A stretch of 64,000 bases of DNA, taken from assembly GCA_951217055.1 (NCBI GenBank), contig OX578278.1:32129105-32193104 (forward strand), given 5' to 3'. Source of the stretch: Gerris lacustris (taxonomy: Eukaryota; Arthropoda; Insecta; Hemiptera; Gerridae). Below the pieces are notes generated by a model. That model was not told the DNA's origin, did no database searches, and worked only from the letters and a program-made list of their open reading frames with translations. Shown here one piece after another: positions 13,160-25,029 of this stretch (its first letter is position 1; each line of letters opens with the position of its first letter). A program made the position numbers and the translations under genes.

Positions 13160-14320
13160 TTGATCAACATTACAACCGGACTAATATTTCAAACCTTTCG
13201 GATACCTTGATCCATCATACTTTCACACCAACTTCAAAATGTCAAGTGCATAAAAGGCATTCATTTGTTTACTTTTCATCTTATGAAAAAGCGTGAAAAA
13301 ATAGATAAATTAAATGGGGATAGTACCAATTTTTTTATTATATAGATATAATTATTTACTTATTATTATTGTTGCATTTAATTAATTATACTGCAATTCA
13401 GCAAAGCAGCAATGTTTTGCATTATGTAGTAGGTTTCTTAATTTGCAAATCAAGTAAATTGGTTTGATACGTTTCAGACATCATAATTAACTTTTTTTCT
13501 TAATAGCCAAATAGTTTATTAGTTTAAAATTTTTAATGTTTAAACAAAAATTATATTAGGTGCAATACAAAGCTTCAATGTAAAATTATATTTTCATTTA
13601 ATAATATTACATATTAGGTAAATTAAAAAAGCAATTTTTTGTTACTATTAGTATTATATTGATAGATACTTAATAAAAAATTAAGTAAATTATAATGTTT
13701 ATAGTTCCATTCTTAATAAGTATCCTTTATATGTATTTTTTTCTAATATAAGTGCATAATTTTTAATTTATGTTTCATATTTTACACAGTGACATTGATT
13801 AGTTCGATTAATTTATGATGAAGATTATTTACCATTTTTTAAAAAAAAAAAAAAAAACTGTATTAAATACATTTTTTTTCTTTTCTTTGTTTGTTAAAAT
13901 GCTTTATTTTTTCTCGCCTTTCTTCTTAAAAAGCCTCACTCTCGCTTAGTGCTTCTTTGGGCAATAATATTAAACAATTCAGTAATATTTGTATACAAAG
14001 TTAATAATTACATCTTAAAATCTATCAATAATTTTCATTTGTATAAAAGAAAATTAAATTTAATACCTGGTTTTAAAGAAACCTCTTAAGGAATCTATTT
14101 TATATTTATAGATTGGTTATTTGTAAAAATTAATTATATAATTTTTATACTAAAATTATTGTACTATTAATTATTATAGCCTAATACATATATATATATT
14201 TTTAACCCCAAAAGACCGAACAATATTAAAAATGCATTTTTAATATAGTTTTTTTTCATTACAAAAACTTCATAAATAACAAGTAATTTATGCAATAATT
14301 TATTAATAAAAGTTTGACTT
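13160..14320. other. AT-rich DNA, no gene seen
   Basis: A+T content is very high, with poly-A and poly-T runs. No supported feature. Confidence 0.5.
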
Positions 14321-14405
14321 TTATTCAGTTTTAGTAAATATATTTGGCTTTTATTTAGTTTTAGTAAATAACTTTGGCTTTTACTCAGTTTCAGTAAATA
14401 AAAGA
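14318..14405. repeat. ~31-bp tandem triplication
   Basis: Three units share the word cttttattcagttttagtaa with a few substitutions. No coding potential. Confidence 0.7.
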
Positions 14406-14720
14406 CATTTATTCATTATTATTATTAAATGTCACTTAAAGATATATGTATAATCTTCGTCAGAGATAATTTAAATCAAAATAATACAACAAACTGTAAC
14501 AATGACGAAACTTTAAAATTGTAATGACACCTTTAAATTAATTTAAAACATAAAAAAAAATATAGTTGGTGATGGAGATTCTACTTAGATATCATCCTAT
14601 CTCACAAATAAATACATTTTTAACAAATGCGATTAATTATACACTAATCTAATTATTAATTGTTCATTCTGCTTAACCATTCATCAATTAATTATTTCAT
14701 TTTATGATTTTGTATAACAG

Positions 14721-15028
14721 GTCAAGCTATTAACGTGGATTCTCTTCCACCTGGTGAGTGAATGTTCTTAATCATAATCTTCTTACAATTAATATTATAA
14801 CCTTATTTTAATTGAAGAGAAGGTAAGTAAGTGTTTTAATATAATTTTGTTTTTGTTTTATGTTATAATATTTGTATGTTTGTGCTTATTTGTCTTAACT
14901 AATTATTTATTTAATATCTTACATTGGTCATAGGATGAGCTAACAAAATAAAAAAAACACTTACTAACTTTTAAAACTTCAATCTTTTCTTTCAGGCAAT
15001 TACATCAACATCAACATTTGTATTCTTT
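14721..15028 (+). other. Possible two small exons of an unrecognised gene
   Basis: A 33-nt segment (14721-14753) lies between tgtataacag and a strong donor GTGAGT. The putative intron 14754-14995 has a textbook branch site ttactaac near 14961-14968 and the acceptor tctttcag. Joining the segments leaves two frames open. One reads QAINVDSLPPG then NYININICIL and a stop at 15026-15028; the other reads about 23 residues to a stop shortly after. No upstream exon or known family was recognised. The splice signals are unusually good for AT-rich noise, but the case rests on them alone. Confidence 0.25.
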
Positions 15029-15395
15029 AGAAACTAAAGATCTTTTCCTATGTACCTGAATTAGTGAATTTGTTTGTTCTTTCTTTTTTGAAAAAAATAT
15101 TTCATAATAATCTTAACAATTAAAACCTTTAAGAAATAATTATAATACAGCTTGAATTATTTTTAATTTAAAAAAAAGTTCCTATAGACCATAGCTCGAT
15201 TCTTACTCGTTTCTCTGCTTTAACCATTTTCAGATTTTTCAAAGAAAACAAAACTTTTTCAAGAAAAAATGTTCATATTTTGTTAAAAATAAATACATAA
15301 GTTCCTTAAAAAATTAAAAAAAAACAAACAAACAAAAAAAACACAAATGTTGTTTGACTCAATTTTTTGGGTGGAATTATGTATTTTATTCCACA

Positions 15396-15543
15396 TTGCT
15401 TCCGAGCTTACGGAATGTAATTGGAGCTATGTGATCGTTTTGAAGAACAAACATTTTTTATGTCTCCGATAAAAGCATTAAATCAATAATGTATGCGGAA
15501 TAGGACGCGAGGAAGCTATGCCCCACACTAAATGGCAGACTAT
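15396..15543 (+). repeat. Dispersed family D, short internally deleted copy
   Basis: Starts with gcttccgagcttacggaa and ends with cgaggaagctatg and ggcagactat, so both ends of family D are joined within about 150 bp. The full-size copies (26458, 29176) are about 485 bp, so this copy has lost its middle. Confidence 0.7.
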
Positions 15544-15968
15544 GTTTAAGAGTTTTAGTACTTATTTTTAATATTACGGCCTTAATGCTTAAGTTAAGTA
15601 AGGCATATGTTATAATAAATTAAAGCTAATGAAATAAGGTAGTTTTTAAACTTATCAATCACATACATTGATAAAAAGAATAAGATACATAGTTGTATAG
15701 ACAATCACATTGTGGCCATGTTTTTTAACAAATACAGCTTTTGGGTTTTTCAAAGCTTGTTCTTCAAAACTCTTAGATAAATAGAACTACAGGAGTAAGA
15801 TGATATACTATTCTAAAGAAACTTTTATGGACATTAAACTGGTGTTTTATTTACTATAAAAATATATTAAAATATTTTTCTGATACATTAGAATTTTTTT
15901 TTTTAAAAAACTGATGGTATAGCTATGGCTATTGAACGAGTAAGAATAGTGCAATGTATGGTCTGTAG

Positions 15969-16283
15969 CAGGGGTCTCCAATCTTTTTGGTTGAAGAGCC
16001 AAATCTGGATAAGATGACATAGCGGGCCGGATGAAGTAAGCACAGTTTAGCTACCGGACTTCACACTGGTAGGGAACATGGATGTACATGTACAAGCTCA
16101 TAAACCATATCCCTTTCGGCCAAAAAACTTACAAATGACTCGTACTGATCTTTTTTAATGGTTGGAATAGCATTTGATTATGGAGAACTAATAATTTTGC
16201 ATTGTTTTGGTTCATTATTAACTCTTTCGTGGCGCGGTGGGCCGAATAAAACTGCTTCACGGGTTGTGGTTTGGAGACACCTG
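15969..16283. mobile_element. hAT-type MITE, 315 bp, with 8-bp target-site duplication
   Basis: Termini are caggggtctccaat and ttggagacacctg, typical hAT-like inverted ends. The flanks gtctgtag (15961-15968) and gtctatag (16284-16291) match at 7 of 8 positions, as expected for a hAT 8-bp duplication. Internal words (agagccaaat, gcgggccgg, ggtgggccg) fit the same class. No transposase domain could be recognised, so it is non-autonomous. Confidence 0.85.
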
Positions 16284-16305
16284 GTCTATAGGAATGTTTT
16301 TTAGA

Positions 16306-16735
16306 ACGAAGTTCCTTATGGCTCGTTACTCCGTCTGGAGCCCGAGAGTGAATACTAAACAAACGACCGTCACAAAACCGACCGTAACAAAATCTAGTGT
16401 CACAAAACTGACCGTCACGAAATCGACCGATGACTATAACTTGAGTAAAAGATTACCGATTTAGTTGAAATTCGGTACACATATTCATTTTACCAATTCA
16501 CAGGACGAGATCGTTGGACAACGTTATCCGCCCAAGCGTTCGTGAGCTATGTTTACGCTCGCGTAAACGTAAACTTCCAATGTAAAAATTGAAATTTTAA
16601 GACGGGGAAATAATTCTAACTTCATCTATTCAATGAGACAACCTTTTTAATTTTTTTAAATTATTTTTTTTTTTTAATAAAACAAACACTATTATACTGC
16701 AATTCAGCAAATTCAGACGGGTGTCCCGCGCCACC
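16306..16735 (-). repeat. Dispersed family E, partial copy
   Basis: The reverse complement matches 62250-62540 block by block: the gaacgaagttccttatggc end, alternating gaccgtcacaaaac-type repeats, a ttgagtaaaa segment, cgttggacaacgtta, then tttacgctcgcgtaaac. It ends near a gtgtcccgcgccacc motif that mirrors the left edge of the 61638 copy. It is non-coding; the 75-codon ORF across it is made by the gtcacaaaacc repeats. Confidence 0.65.
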
Positions 16736-17346
16736 AAACGTATTTTTGGTCTATTTAGGGTGCCAGATCTATTATTATTTTTTTCTTTACATTAAATATT
16801 AATCTTCTCTTATAAATGAATATAATGAATGTTCCCTTCGGGCTTTCTACTGTGCTTAAACAAATAATTTGACAGAAATACTTAAAAATTATGTTATTGT
16901 GTTTTTTATCGCACTACTGTATACTCTAGACGTGCTACTGAAAAAAAAACAAGTGATGTATTAATCGCACGTAATAACTTAATATGTTGTATTACGTACA
17001 CAGATATTTATTAATTTCAAAATCTTTTGCTCGTTTTGCCTTATACATTTACATACAATCCTAAAAAAGGATGATATTATTATTTAACTCTCAAGGAATG
17101 ATTTGTTATTATCTTTAATTAAAATCATTTATTTATTAATAAGTACTTTGCTAAGGAATTTTTGTATTCATATGTACAATTTAATACCCAAGGGAATATA
17201 ATTAAAAATTAAATTGAAGCTATTAAAAGTTTTATTTAATTATAGCAATAATTGGAAATTACTTATAATTAAATTACAAGTTCTGAATTTCTGGATTAGT
17301 AACAAAGTACAAAATTATTATATGTAATATTACATTTATGCACACA

Positions 17347-17352
17347 CACACA

Positions 17353-17425
<73 letters not shown>
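17347..17425. repeat. (AT)n microsatellite
   Basis: About 35 AT dinucleotides, preceded by a short cacacaca run. Confidence 0.95.
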
Positions 17426-17428
<3 letters not shown>

Positions 17429-17920
17429 GTAAAATACATTTTTTGTTTCAAGGCTATACTGTTATATATTGCTAATTCTGGGAGTTTAACTGACGTCAAT
17501 CTAGCTATTAAATCAGCTAATTTATCTCGTTTAAGCATTTTTTTTAAAAAAAAATGTTCGATTAAATTTTAAATAAACCATTTTTGTTTTTTCTGGTGCG
17601 AAGATTGCTTAAATATAAAATAAAAAAATTATGTTTAAAATATTAGGTATAATTCAAGGTCTTTTTCAACTGGTTGAAAATTTGTGAAGTAATTTTCTTA
17701 CTGTAAAGTTCATTAGCTTGATTTTGATTGATCTTTAATGTAAATTTTGTGTGTATAAGAGTTGCAAATTCAAGATGAATTAATTTAATTGAGAAAACTT
17801 TTAAATTCACAGTAATTATTAGCTCAAATATGATTTGAAAGATGTCAAATTTATATATATAAATATTTTGACTAATATGCACTACACTATTTAAGTATCT
17901 AGTTCGATGTCACATTATTC

Positions 17921-18785
17921 CTCGGCGCGCGATGGACCGTAGGGTCCATTTAGGGCCCTGGCCGCCAAAACATAGTCTCGTCCCTCCTCCCTATCCTGCG
18001 CACGTCTCCTCCAGGAGCGAACGCCCAACCTCCTCAGGTCGTCTTCGTCATCCTCCAGCCATCTCCTTCTGCGTCCTGCCTCTTCTTCTTCCACCTCCTA
18101 GTCTTCCATCCATCATCCTGTTAGGCACTCTGCTTTCTTACATGCGGACCACATGTCCTAACCATCGAACTCGTCCTGATTTTATGAAGCTAACAATATC
18201 TGGCTGATCGAATAGACCCATCACTTCTTGATTAGTGTGGAATCTCCAAACACCATTCTCGCAAACTGTTCCGTATATCTTCCTTAAGATTTTTCGCTCC
18301 CGTCTACGGAGTTTATCCTCTTCAATTCGTACTAGTGTCCAAGTCTCTGACCCATAGGTAGCCGTGGGTCAGACTACACTTTTATAAACCATGACTACAT
18401 TTTATAAACGTCTCGTGATCTGAAGATGGGTTGTAGGGTGAAATAGCTGCTATTTCGAGCCGCGATCCTGGCATTTATCTCTTCTGAGACAGCGTTCCCA
18501 TCAGTTATCCCAAATATTTGAAATCTCTGACTTTATCAAATTCTTCTCCTCCGATTCGCACTTTATCCTCCCAGACATTGTTTCTTCTAGATAAAAGCGT
18601 ATACTTCGTCTTCTTGGTGTAAACAGCATGTCCTAGCTCTGGGAAACAGATTGGCTACTTCCCGTAGCGAAACGTAACTTACTTCCAAATCTGCACGCCT
18701 CGGAGGTATGATGTCTATATCATCAGCAAAGGCCATAATCTGTCTCATTTTGTTGTATATGGTTTCACCTGCAGTGGGAACCCTT
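17921..18785 (-). pseudogene. Non-LTR retrotransposon pol, 3' fragment (reverse transcriptase C-terminal half)
   Basis: The minus strand encodes an AFADDIDII motif (the FADD-type RT active-site box) near 18730. Further on come TYGSETWTL, RRRERKILRKIYGTVCENG, then IKSGRVRWLGHVVRM, and finally RRRRWLEDDEDDLRRLGVRS ending at a natural stop near 17921. This order is typical of the C-terminal part of LINE-type reverse transcriptases. Frame changes and stops (for example before the TYGSETW block) show decay. The 5' portion, including the endonuclease, is missing, as in common 5' truncation. The plus-strand ORF at 17932-18207 is the antisense of this fragment. Confidence 0.85.
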
Positions 18786-18789
18786 CGAT

Positions 18790-20250
18790 ATTGCCATAAC
18801 CAAATAAAAATTAGGGTTTTAATTACCTAATACTACATTAACGATTTCAAATATAACTTTAAAATTATCATTTAAAGGTTGAAGATTAATTAAAACGTGT
18901 AATATCCAAATTCTTAGGTAGACCGATATAATCAAACCTAAATAGTCTGCTAATTGTTGTGACACGTCGTTCTCTCTCGTCTCATTTTTGCTTTCGAGCT
19001 TACCGAAGGTACGACCATGTCTTCAAAAGTAATACTCTAGTTTTTATGAAATTAGTAGATCCCTGTAGGGAAGGGCTAGCCAAGAATTGTTCAATAACGG
19101 TTTATCAAGGAGCTTTGGTTCCATATTTATGCGAGTGAAGCCGTATAATGGGTCTTACCACCAATAATGGGTCTTAACACCCAGATGCTTAAACTATGTG
19201 AACATTTATATGAAAAGCGTTGCAACAAATTTACGAAGACAGATAAACCCTCCTCTTTGAATCCCAGGCGATCTGCAGCAGGTCACATTATGGCCACACG
19301 AAAGTTGCTATAGTTCGAGGACGGGTAAACAGCTTTATGGAAAGAGGATAGCGCTTGGCCTATTCCAATGGAGCAACGTTCATGGATAGGTATGGTAAAG
19401 AGTCATGTTTGCCTTCTATACCAGGAAGATAAGATGGATGCCCTACATCTTCAGAATGTCCATGGACGTCGTCAAAGGCCAAAGACATAAATAATGATAT
19501 AATCTTCGAAAATTCCCAGCTTGATCTCTAACCTCGCCCAAACCTTACAAGTTTCATCTTAAAGACCCATTATTGACATCACATGAAATAAAATAAAATT
19601 CTTAAAATAAATAAATAAAATAAAATAAAATTCTTAAAATAAATAAATAAAATAAAATAAGATTCTTGTTTAAAGATTTATTACAATTTTTGACAAATTC
19701 TACAAAGAACTTTTAATCAATTATAATGAAGCTTATAAATCAAGCTTAAGGACTTTTGTTAATCGTTATTTCAAACTTAAAAGCGTTTAAACTAAACTTT
19801 ACAGCCAATTACAACTTCAAATATTAAAATGATCATTACACTCAGTCATAGATAATTACCTGATTTAAAGACCTATTGTGATAAAAACGATTAGCTATAT
19901 CGATTTACAATTGTTAATAAAATGGTAGCCAGTTTGACAGCCTCATTATTATCAATGACGCGAGAAAGGTTTTTGTTTTATTTCAAAGAGTATGTTAATA
20001 GGAGACGCTTTATTTAAACCGTTTCTTAAGGACGCTTGTAAATACCATGAAGTCACGCGTAATTCTTAATTACGATAATTCTGAAACCTGTTCTTACTCT
20101 TAACATTGCCCATACCTGTTAATTATTTGTCATTAGTTTTTCTGAGAATATTATGGCTTCGCAGGGACGACGTTCTAGAACACAAAAGGCTTAGTCGACA
20201 CCCTTTGAATAATTAAAATCTTATAAAGAGTGTAGAGGAAAACGCATCGT
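18790..20250. other. Intergenic DNA with low-copy repeat fragments
   Basis: No intact gene. A family D end (gagcttaccgaaggta) lies near 18992. The stretch 19040-19510 is less AT-rich than its surroundings and may be a decayed element, but no protein could be read. A short duplication of aattcttaaaataaataaat occurs near 19596-19655. Confidence 0.5.
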
Positions 20251-20254
20251 AACA

Positions 20255-20440
20255 TATCAGGGTATGATTTTTCTGAAAATGAATACCAAATTTTATTGAA
20301 ATCGTCTCAGTAGATTAGACTCCACGCGCCAGTACAGACTACAGTCAGATAAAAATTTTAAAATTCGGATTTAAGATTCGGGGAATCTTAAAACGTGTTG
20401 AATGTGATGGAATTTTGGCTAACAATACTTTCTCTTTATA
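20255..20440 (+). repeat. Dispersed family F, 3' fragment (diverged)
   Basis: The words agggtatgatttttctga, taccaaattt, cagtagattagactcca, aaaacgtgt and caatactttctctttatat occur in the same order as in the copies at 53672 and 57423. The 5' two thirds and the second arm of the terminal hairpin are missing. Confidence 0.7.
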
Positions 20441-21354
20441 TACACTACGTAAAATGAAATAAAAAGTTTCCACGTGGCAACTCACAATAATTCTTTCACA
20501 CCCCTTATTTGATGTTAAAACAATGACATTGGACAAAAAGTCTTAAATAAATTTTTATCTTTTATTGAGTCAATATTGTTTAACTATTAAATGATGATAA
20601 CGAGCATTACATTAGCTAACTTGATTAGTTATAATTTCGTTTTCATTCAGCTGTGATTGATTAATAAATTCATTGGAAGTAAAGAGAAGGGAGTTCACTG
20701 AAACCGAATTTGATTATAAAATGTCAATGACCGTAATTAAAGAGGTATTCGTGGCAATATTTATAATTACAGAAGTGTTCATGATTTCTCTAATTATAAT
20801 AGCGAAATTATTGTTACAATATTACCTAATGGGCCGAATATTTCGATCATTAATTAACTTACTATATAAGAGATTAAGGGAATTAGCGTATAGCCTGAGG
20901 GTTAATGTACTCGTCTGAAACCTATAGTTCTAAACACCGACATATCTGGTGACTTCGAATCCCAGAGAGATGAGACATTTTTCATATCAACGAGTTTACA
21001 TTGTGTAAAACAGCTGATCCCTCGTCCTGTATAAATCTAACCTTGTGTTGGTTAGGACGTAAAGGGGACTAAGGGACTGGGATAAATATTACCTATATTT
21101 AATAAAAAAAAGTAAAACTAGCTTCTATAAAACATGCACTAAAAATATAATAGTTATGATAATATAATTAATTTTAGCCGCCATAGTTCTACACGCGATC
21201 ACAGTAAATGGGTCTGTCACTAAAGGTAAAAGCAAATGACAAAAACTATTGACATACTCTTTTCTCTCCTAGTACTGTGGCTGTTTAAATCTTCTTTTTA
21301 AATCCTTTATATTAACTTCACTTTTGTGGGTGTCTGGGAGCCTGCCTGCCTGTC

Positions 21355-21720
21355 GTCAAAATCTTTGGAACCCTCTTCCAGTCATCCAAGTTAACCCTCT
21401 TCCAGTCATCCAATCGAGCTGAAACTTGGCACATAGACTCTCTACCTATACAAAACCATTCTAACAAATAAATTTAATTAACTAATTTTTTATTAATTAA
21501 TTATTTTTTAATTAATTATATTTTTAAAAAAGAATAGATTAATTGAATTTAAAAAAAAAAAAAAATACAAGTAATAAAAATAAAATAAAAAATTAATTAA
21601 TTGGTAGGTATAAAATCTTTGTAGTGCGAGTTAACCCTCTTCCAGTAATAAAATCGAGTTGAAATTTGGCATATCGACTCTCTACCAATACAAAAACATT
21701 CTAACAAATTTATTAATTAA
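21355..21720. repeat. Two ~95-bp direct repeats about 250 bp apart
   Basis: The block gagttaaccctcttccag through gactctctacc and ttctaacaaat occurs at about 21388-21480 and 21628-21712, separated by low-complexity A/T. A short extra copy of ccctcttccagtcatccaa lies just upstream. Probable tandem remains of a repeat. Confidence 0.7.
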
Positions 21721-21724
21721 TTAA

Positions 21725-23583
21725 ATTTTACTAATTATTTATTTAAAATTAAAATGAATTAATACCAATATTTACCCTCACACATTCAAAATGCAAAAAT
21801 ATAATGAATTTATTATAAAAACTTGGTTTTTATGGCCTAATATTATTTTTAATCTGCTTATAATTCAACCCATTGCCTGATCTCTGATAGAGTATTTTTA
21901 TTGGTGGTGATTTAACTTGGCATAGTGCCTTCTTTGCACTTTTATGAGTGAATGTTTTGTAAAAGCGTGTTTTAATTATTTTTTAAAAAATAAAATATTA
22001 CTATTCATAAGTAGTTTGTTTCTTTTATTTGTGAAAATTCTTTTATTTTATTTATTTTATTTTATTTGTCTGCTTCTTATTTTAGTCTTCGTCACTTTAA
22101 GTCGTATACTGTATTCTAACATTACTTACCTTTCTTTGCAACTACGTTCGTCGTTTTATTTATTTTTTTTGTCCTTTGCCTTCCAAAATTTCTCGGAAAT
22201 TTATTGATTTATCGGCTAGTTCAAACGATTTTGATTATTGTTAGTCATACACACATGTGTGCAAATTTGCGCCTTCTAGGAAGTTGGGAAGTGGGTTAAA
22301 TATAGATTAAAAGATTTGTCCTTGACAAACAATAAACAGTAAAAATATAATACATATTTAACGTTTTTCAACGTATAGAGTCAGGCAGTCAGGCCCAGAT
22401 GGTGGTCCCGGGCCCCAGGGCTCTAGATACCCCCGGCGCCTGAACATAATTTATATTTTACATAAATATTTATTTTTAATACTAAAATAATATTTTAAAG
22501 TAATAAAATTGCTTACTAGTGTAACTAAATTTAAGGATACGGAATTTATTCGACATTTTCTTACACTCGCGAAGAGTATGGGGTTTTTGCACCGAGTCCT
22601 ATTGAAGCCCTATCACAGGGCCGGTAAAGAGTATAGATATATAATTTTCCGAAGACGGTTTTCATTCGGGAAAAACCAAACTATGTAGAATATATAGCTG
22701 TAGTTTGACGAGATTTTTTTACGAAGTTTCTGTGTTCAAGTTATAATTAATGTAATAGCTTAGCTTGTAAATGGAAGTAGATTTTTACACACTGATATGT
22801 CCAACAACTATTATTGAAGCTTCGACCTTGATTGTAATTAAGGATCGGTCTTTAATAATAATAATAATAATAGCCGATAATTTCAGCTTCTTTTCAAGGG
22901 TGGCTTCTCTTATTTTGTTCCTTATCAAGCGAAAATTGATCCTTCTCCTATTATATCTTACTATTAATTTAATTTTTTTTTTCACTCATTGATATGGGTA
23001 AGCTGACGTAGTTGTTAAGGTCTTTTTTAATATGACGTACAAACTTATAATCATTTAATATTCCTATTTTTTATTTAATTTCATATAAATAGTTTGAAAA
23101 AGACATTTTAATTCCTACCTTGAAAAGTTAATAATAAAGTCTTCTTAATGACGCTAATTTGTATTTTTTTTTTCTTGCTTCCGAGCTTACCGAAGGTGAT
23201 AGAAGTACATATGTAGATATCCTTCTGAAGAACGAAATTATTTTATTGTCTTCTAATTAAAAATTTCCTTAAAAGTCATGCGTTCAATCTAAAAAATAAA
23301 CTAACTCCGTGACGCAACAGCCCTGTGGAGGGCCTAGGCCTTCCAAAGGGCTTATGCTACTACATGTGTAACGTCAGCTGTGTAAACCTTACAATTGCAA
23401 ACGTGATGGTGCGTTCGATGTAACTAACCGCAGAGCAGTAAAGGGACTTTCGAAAAGACCAACCTTAATAACCGACCGCGTTCGTAAACCTTCGGTTTGT
23501 TTAAGCGGTTGATCGGAGTGGTTTGGAGGGAGTTAAGGTCACGTTTACGGTTAGTTGGGTTAGTTAAGCTTCGTCCAAATTAA
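21725..23583. other. AT-rich DNA with scattered repeat fragments
   Basis: No supported gene. A GC-rich patch (22385-22440) with gtcccgggccccagggc is probably a transposon remnant. A family D end (cttccgagcttaccgaag) lies at 23178. The 87-codon ORF at 21944 is a hydrophobic reading of T-rich DNA. Confidence 0.5.
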
Positions 23584-23717
23584 TGAACACGAATCGAGCA
23601 ACGAGAATAGCATTTTTCTCTGCGCATGTCCAGTCTGATGTGCACATGCGCACCTCATACCGGGCATGCGCATTTGCGCATATACCAATTCTCTGCTCGT
23701 TGCTTGATTCGTGTTCG
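23584..23717. mobile_element. MITE of ~133 bp with ~22-bp terminal inverted repeats
   Basis: The left end gaacacgaatcgagcaacga and the right end, whose reverse complement reads cgaacacgaatcaagcaacg, are inverted copies. The core holds gcgcatgtccag and gggcatgcgcatttgcgc. It is too short to encode a protein. The overlapping ORFs on the two strands come from this palindromic layout. Confidence 0.8.
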
Positions 23718-23907
23718 CCAATCTGTACAAGGGTTTAACCATAACATTAACTTTTTGGCACTTAATTTAAAAGTTAAAAACATTACAGTCCTTCATCCTA
23801 CATATATTTTGTTGTTTTATTTGCAACTACTGAGAAACTTTAAACGATAAAAATAAGCTTTACACTCAACTAAGCAAGTTTATATTTATAACCTGGTCGA
23901 TCACTTC

Positions 23908-24208
23908 CACCGAGTACAGAGACTAAATAGAGGTGTCATGATATAGGCCGGAGAGAGTGGGGAGTGGCACCAGCTTCCCCCTCCCCTAGAATACAAACAA
24001 GCTATAAAATACAAGACTTTTCTCAGAGTAAAGGGGTAGTGATATGAAAGGAGACAGGTATTTAAAAGGTGTTTATATTATAATTTGAAACCTGACAACT
24101 TTGGCAACCAGAACGAAGGCTTCAATCTTTGTATTCTAGTGGTGGGGAAAATGGTGCCTTCTGATGCCTTCCCTCTTTAGCTACTCTATTTAGTCTCTAT
24201 ACTCGGTG
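23908..24208. mobile_element. MITE of ~300 bp with ~24-bp terminal inverted repeats
   Basis: Left caccgagtacagagactaaa and right, reverse-complemented, caccgagtatagagactaaa, both continuing with tagag. The interior is CT-rich with ggggagtggcaccagcttcc. No ORF. Confidence 0.75.
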
Positions 24209-24849
24209 ACCGCTACATTCCATCCCTAGGCAACAAAAAATATTTAAAGCCGCCATAATACTAACCACTAACGAACGCACCCAGTCGCCACCATCAAAGT
24301 AACTACCTATTTATATGGCGATGCTGGGTAAACACCGAGTGGTAGGACCTGGTCCGGGAATTGATCCCAGATCTATGGTTACAACTAAGTACATGTTGTG
24401 AACACGCCAACTACATGTTGTGATGCTGTTTAACTCTATTGATAGGAGAGCAGTTGCTTTCCAACTTTAAACTACTTGTCCAATGAAATGTTATAATTAT
24501 ACCTTAAAATTAGCTCACAGGTGGTTCCTTAATAATTTTAATCTAATCCTCTAATATTAGGCGCACAAAATGTTATCTAATTTCTCCTTGAAAAATATAC
24601 ATAGAAAGTGACAATTTTAAAAAATGTCTCATAGGAATCAGTTTTAATTTACAATTTACATGTTTACATATTCATGATTAGACTATGACTTCTATCATTG
24701 TTAAATTCTTTAAAAAATAAACCATCACATCATTTGATAAAAATAGATTCGATCGTCATATTTTATGGAGAAGCTTTCTTTTTTATTATCCCATTTGATT
24801 GTAATATTGTGTCATCATTCTTAATCTATTTACTTTTTTTGTATTGGTA

Positions 24850-25025
24850 GATTGCAATTCACGCCCAGTGAATTGCATTTGAACTGGGCATGCGCAGTGT
24901 ATAAAAGCAGTTCCAATCCGACTTGGGACTGTTCCGTACCTTTCTCCAAACTGTTCCAACCTACGCATGGATCATGCAGTCCAAACTATAACCAAGTATG
25001 ACCGCGACATGCGCATAGAAACTTC
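24850..25025 (-). repeat. Dispersed repeat shared with 47775-47950
   Basis: The words ctccaaactgttccaacc, acgcatggatc and gcagtcca recur in the opposite orientation at 47775-47950 (cagtttggagaatggtac, gatccatgcttgg, tggactgcttgg). No coding region was recognised. The orientation given is arbitrary. Confidence 0.55.
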
Positions 25026-25029
25026 TAAA

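Noticed and set aside
16237..16464. 75-codon ORF with Val-Thr-Lys-Pro repeats
   Set aside because: Produced by gaccgtcacaaaa-type repeats of family E crossing the end of the hAT MITE.
17932..18207. 91-codon plus-strand ORF, proline- and serine-rich
   Set aside because: Antisense of the reverse-transcriptase C-terminus, which reads coherently on the minus strand to a natural stop.
19040..19510. Less AT-rich block as a gene fragment
   Set aside because: I tried both strands and found no sustained or recognisable protein. Left as unclassified.
21944..22207. Hydrophobic 87-codon ORF as a membrane protein
   Set aside because: Reading of T-rich low-complexity DNA, with no promoter, splice or homology cue.
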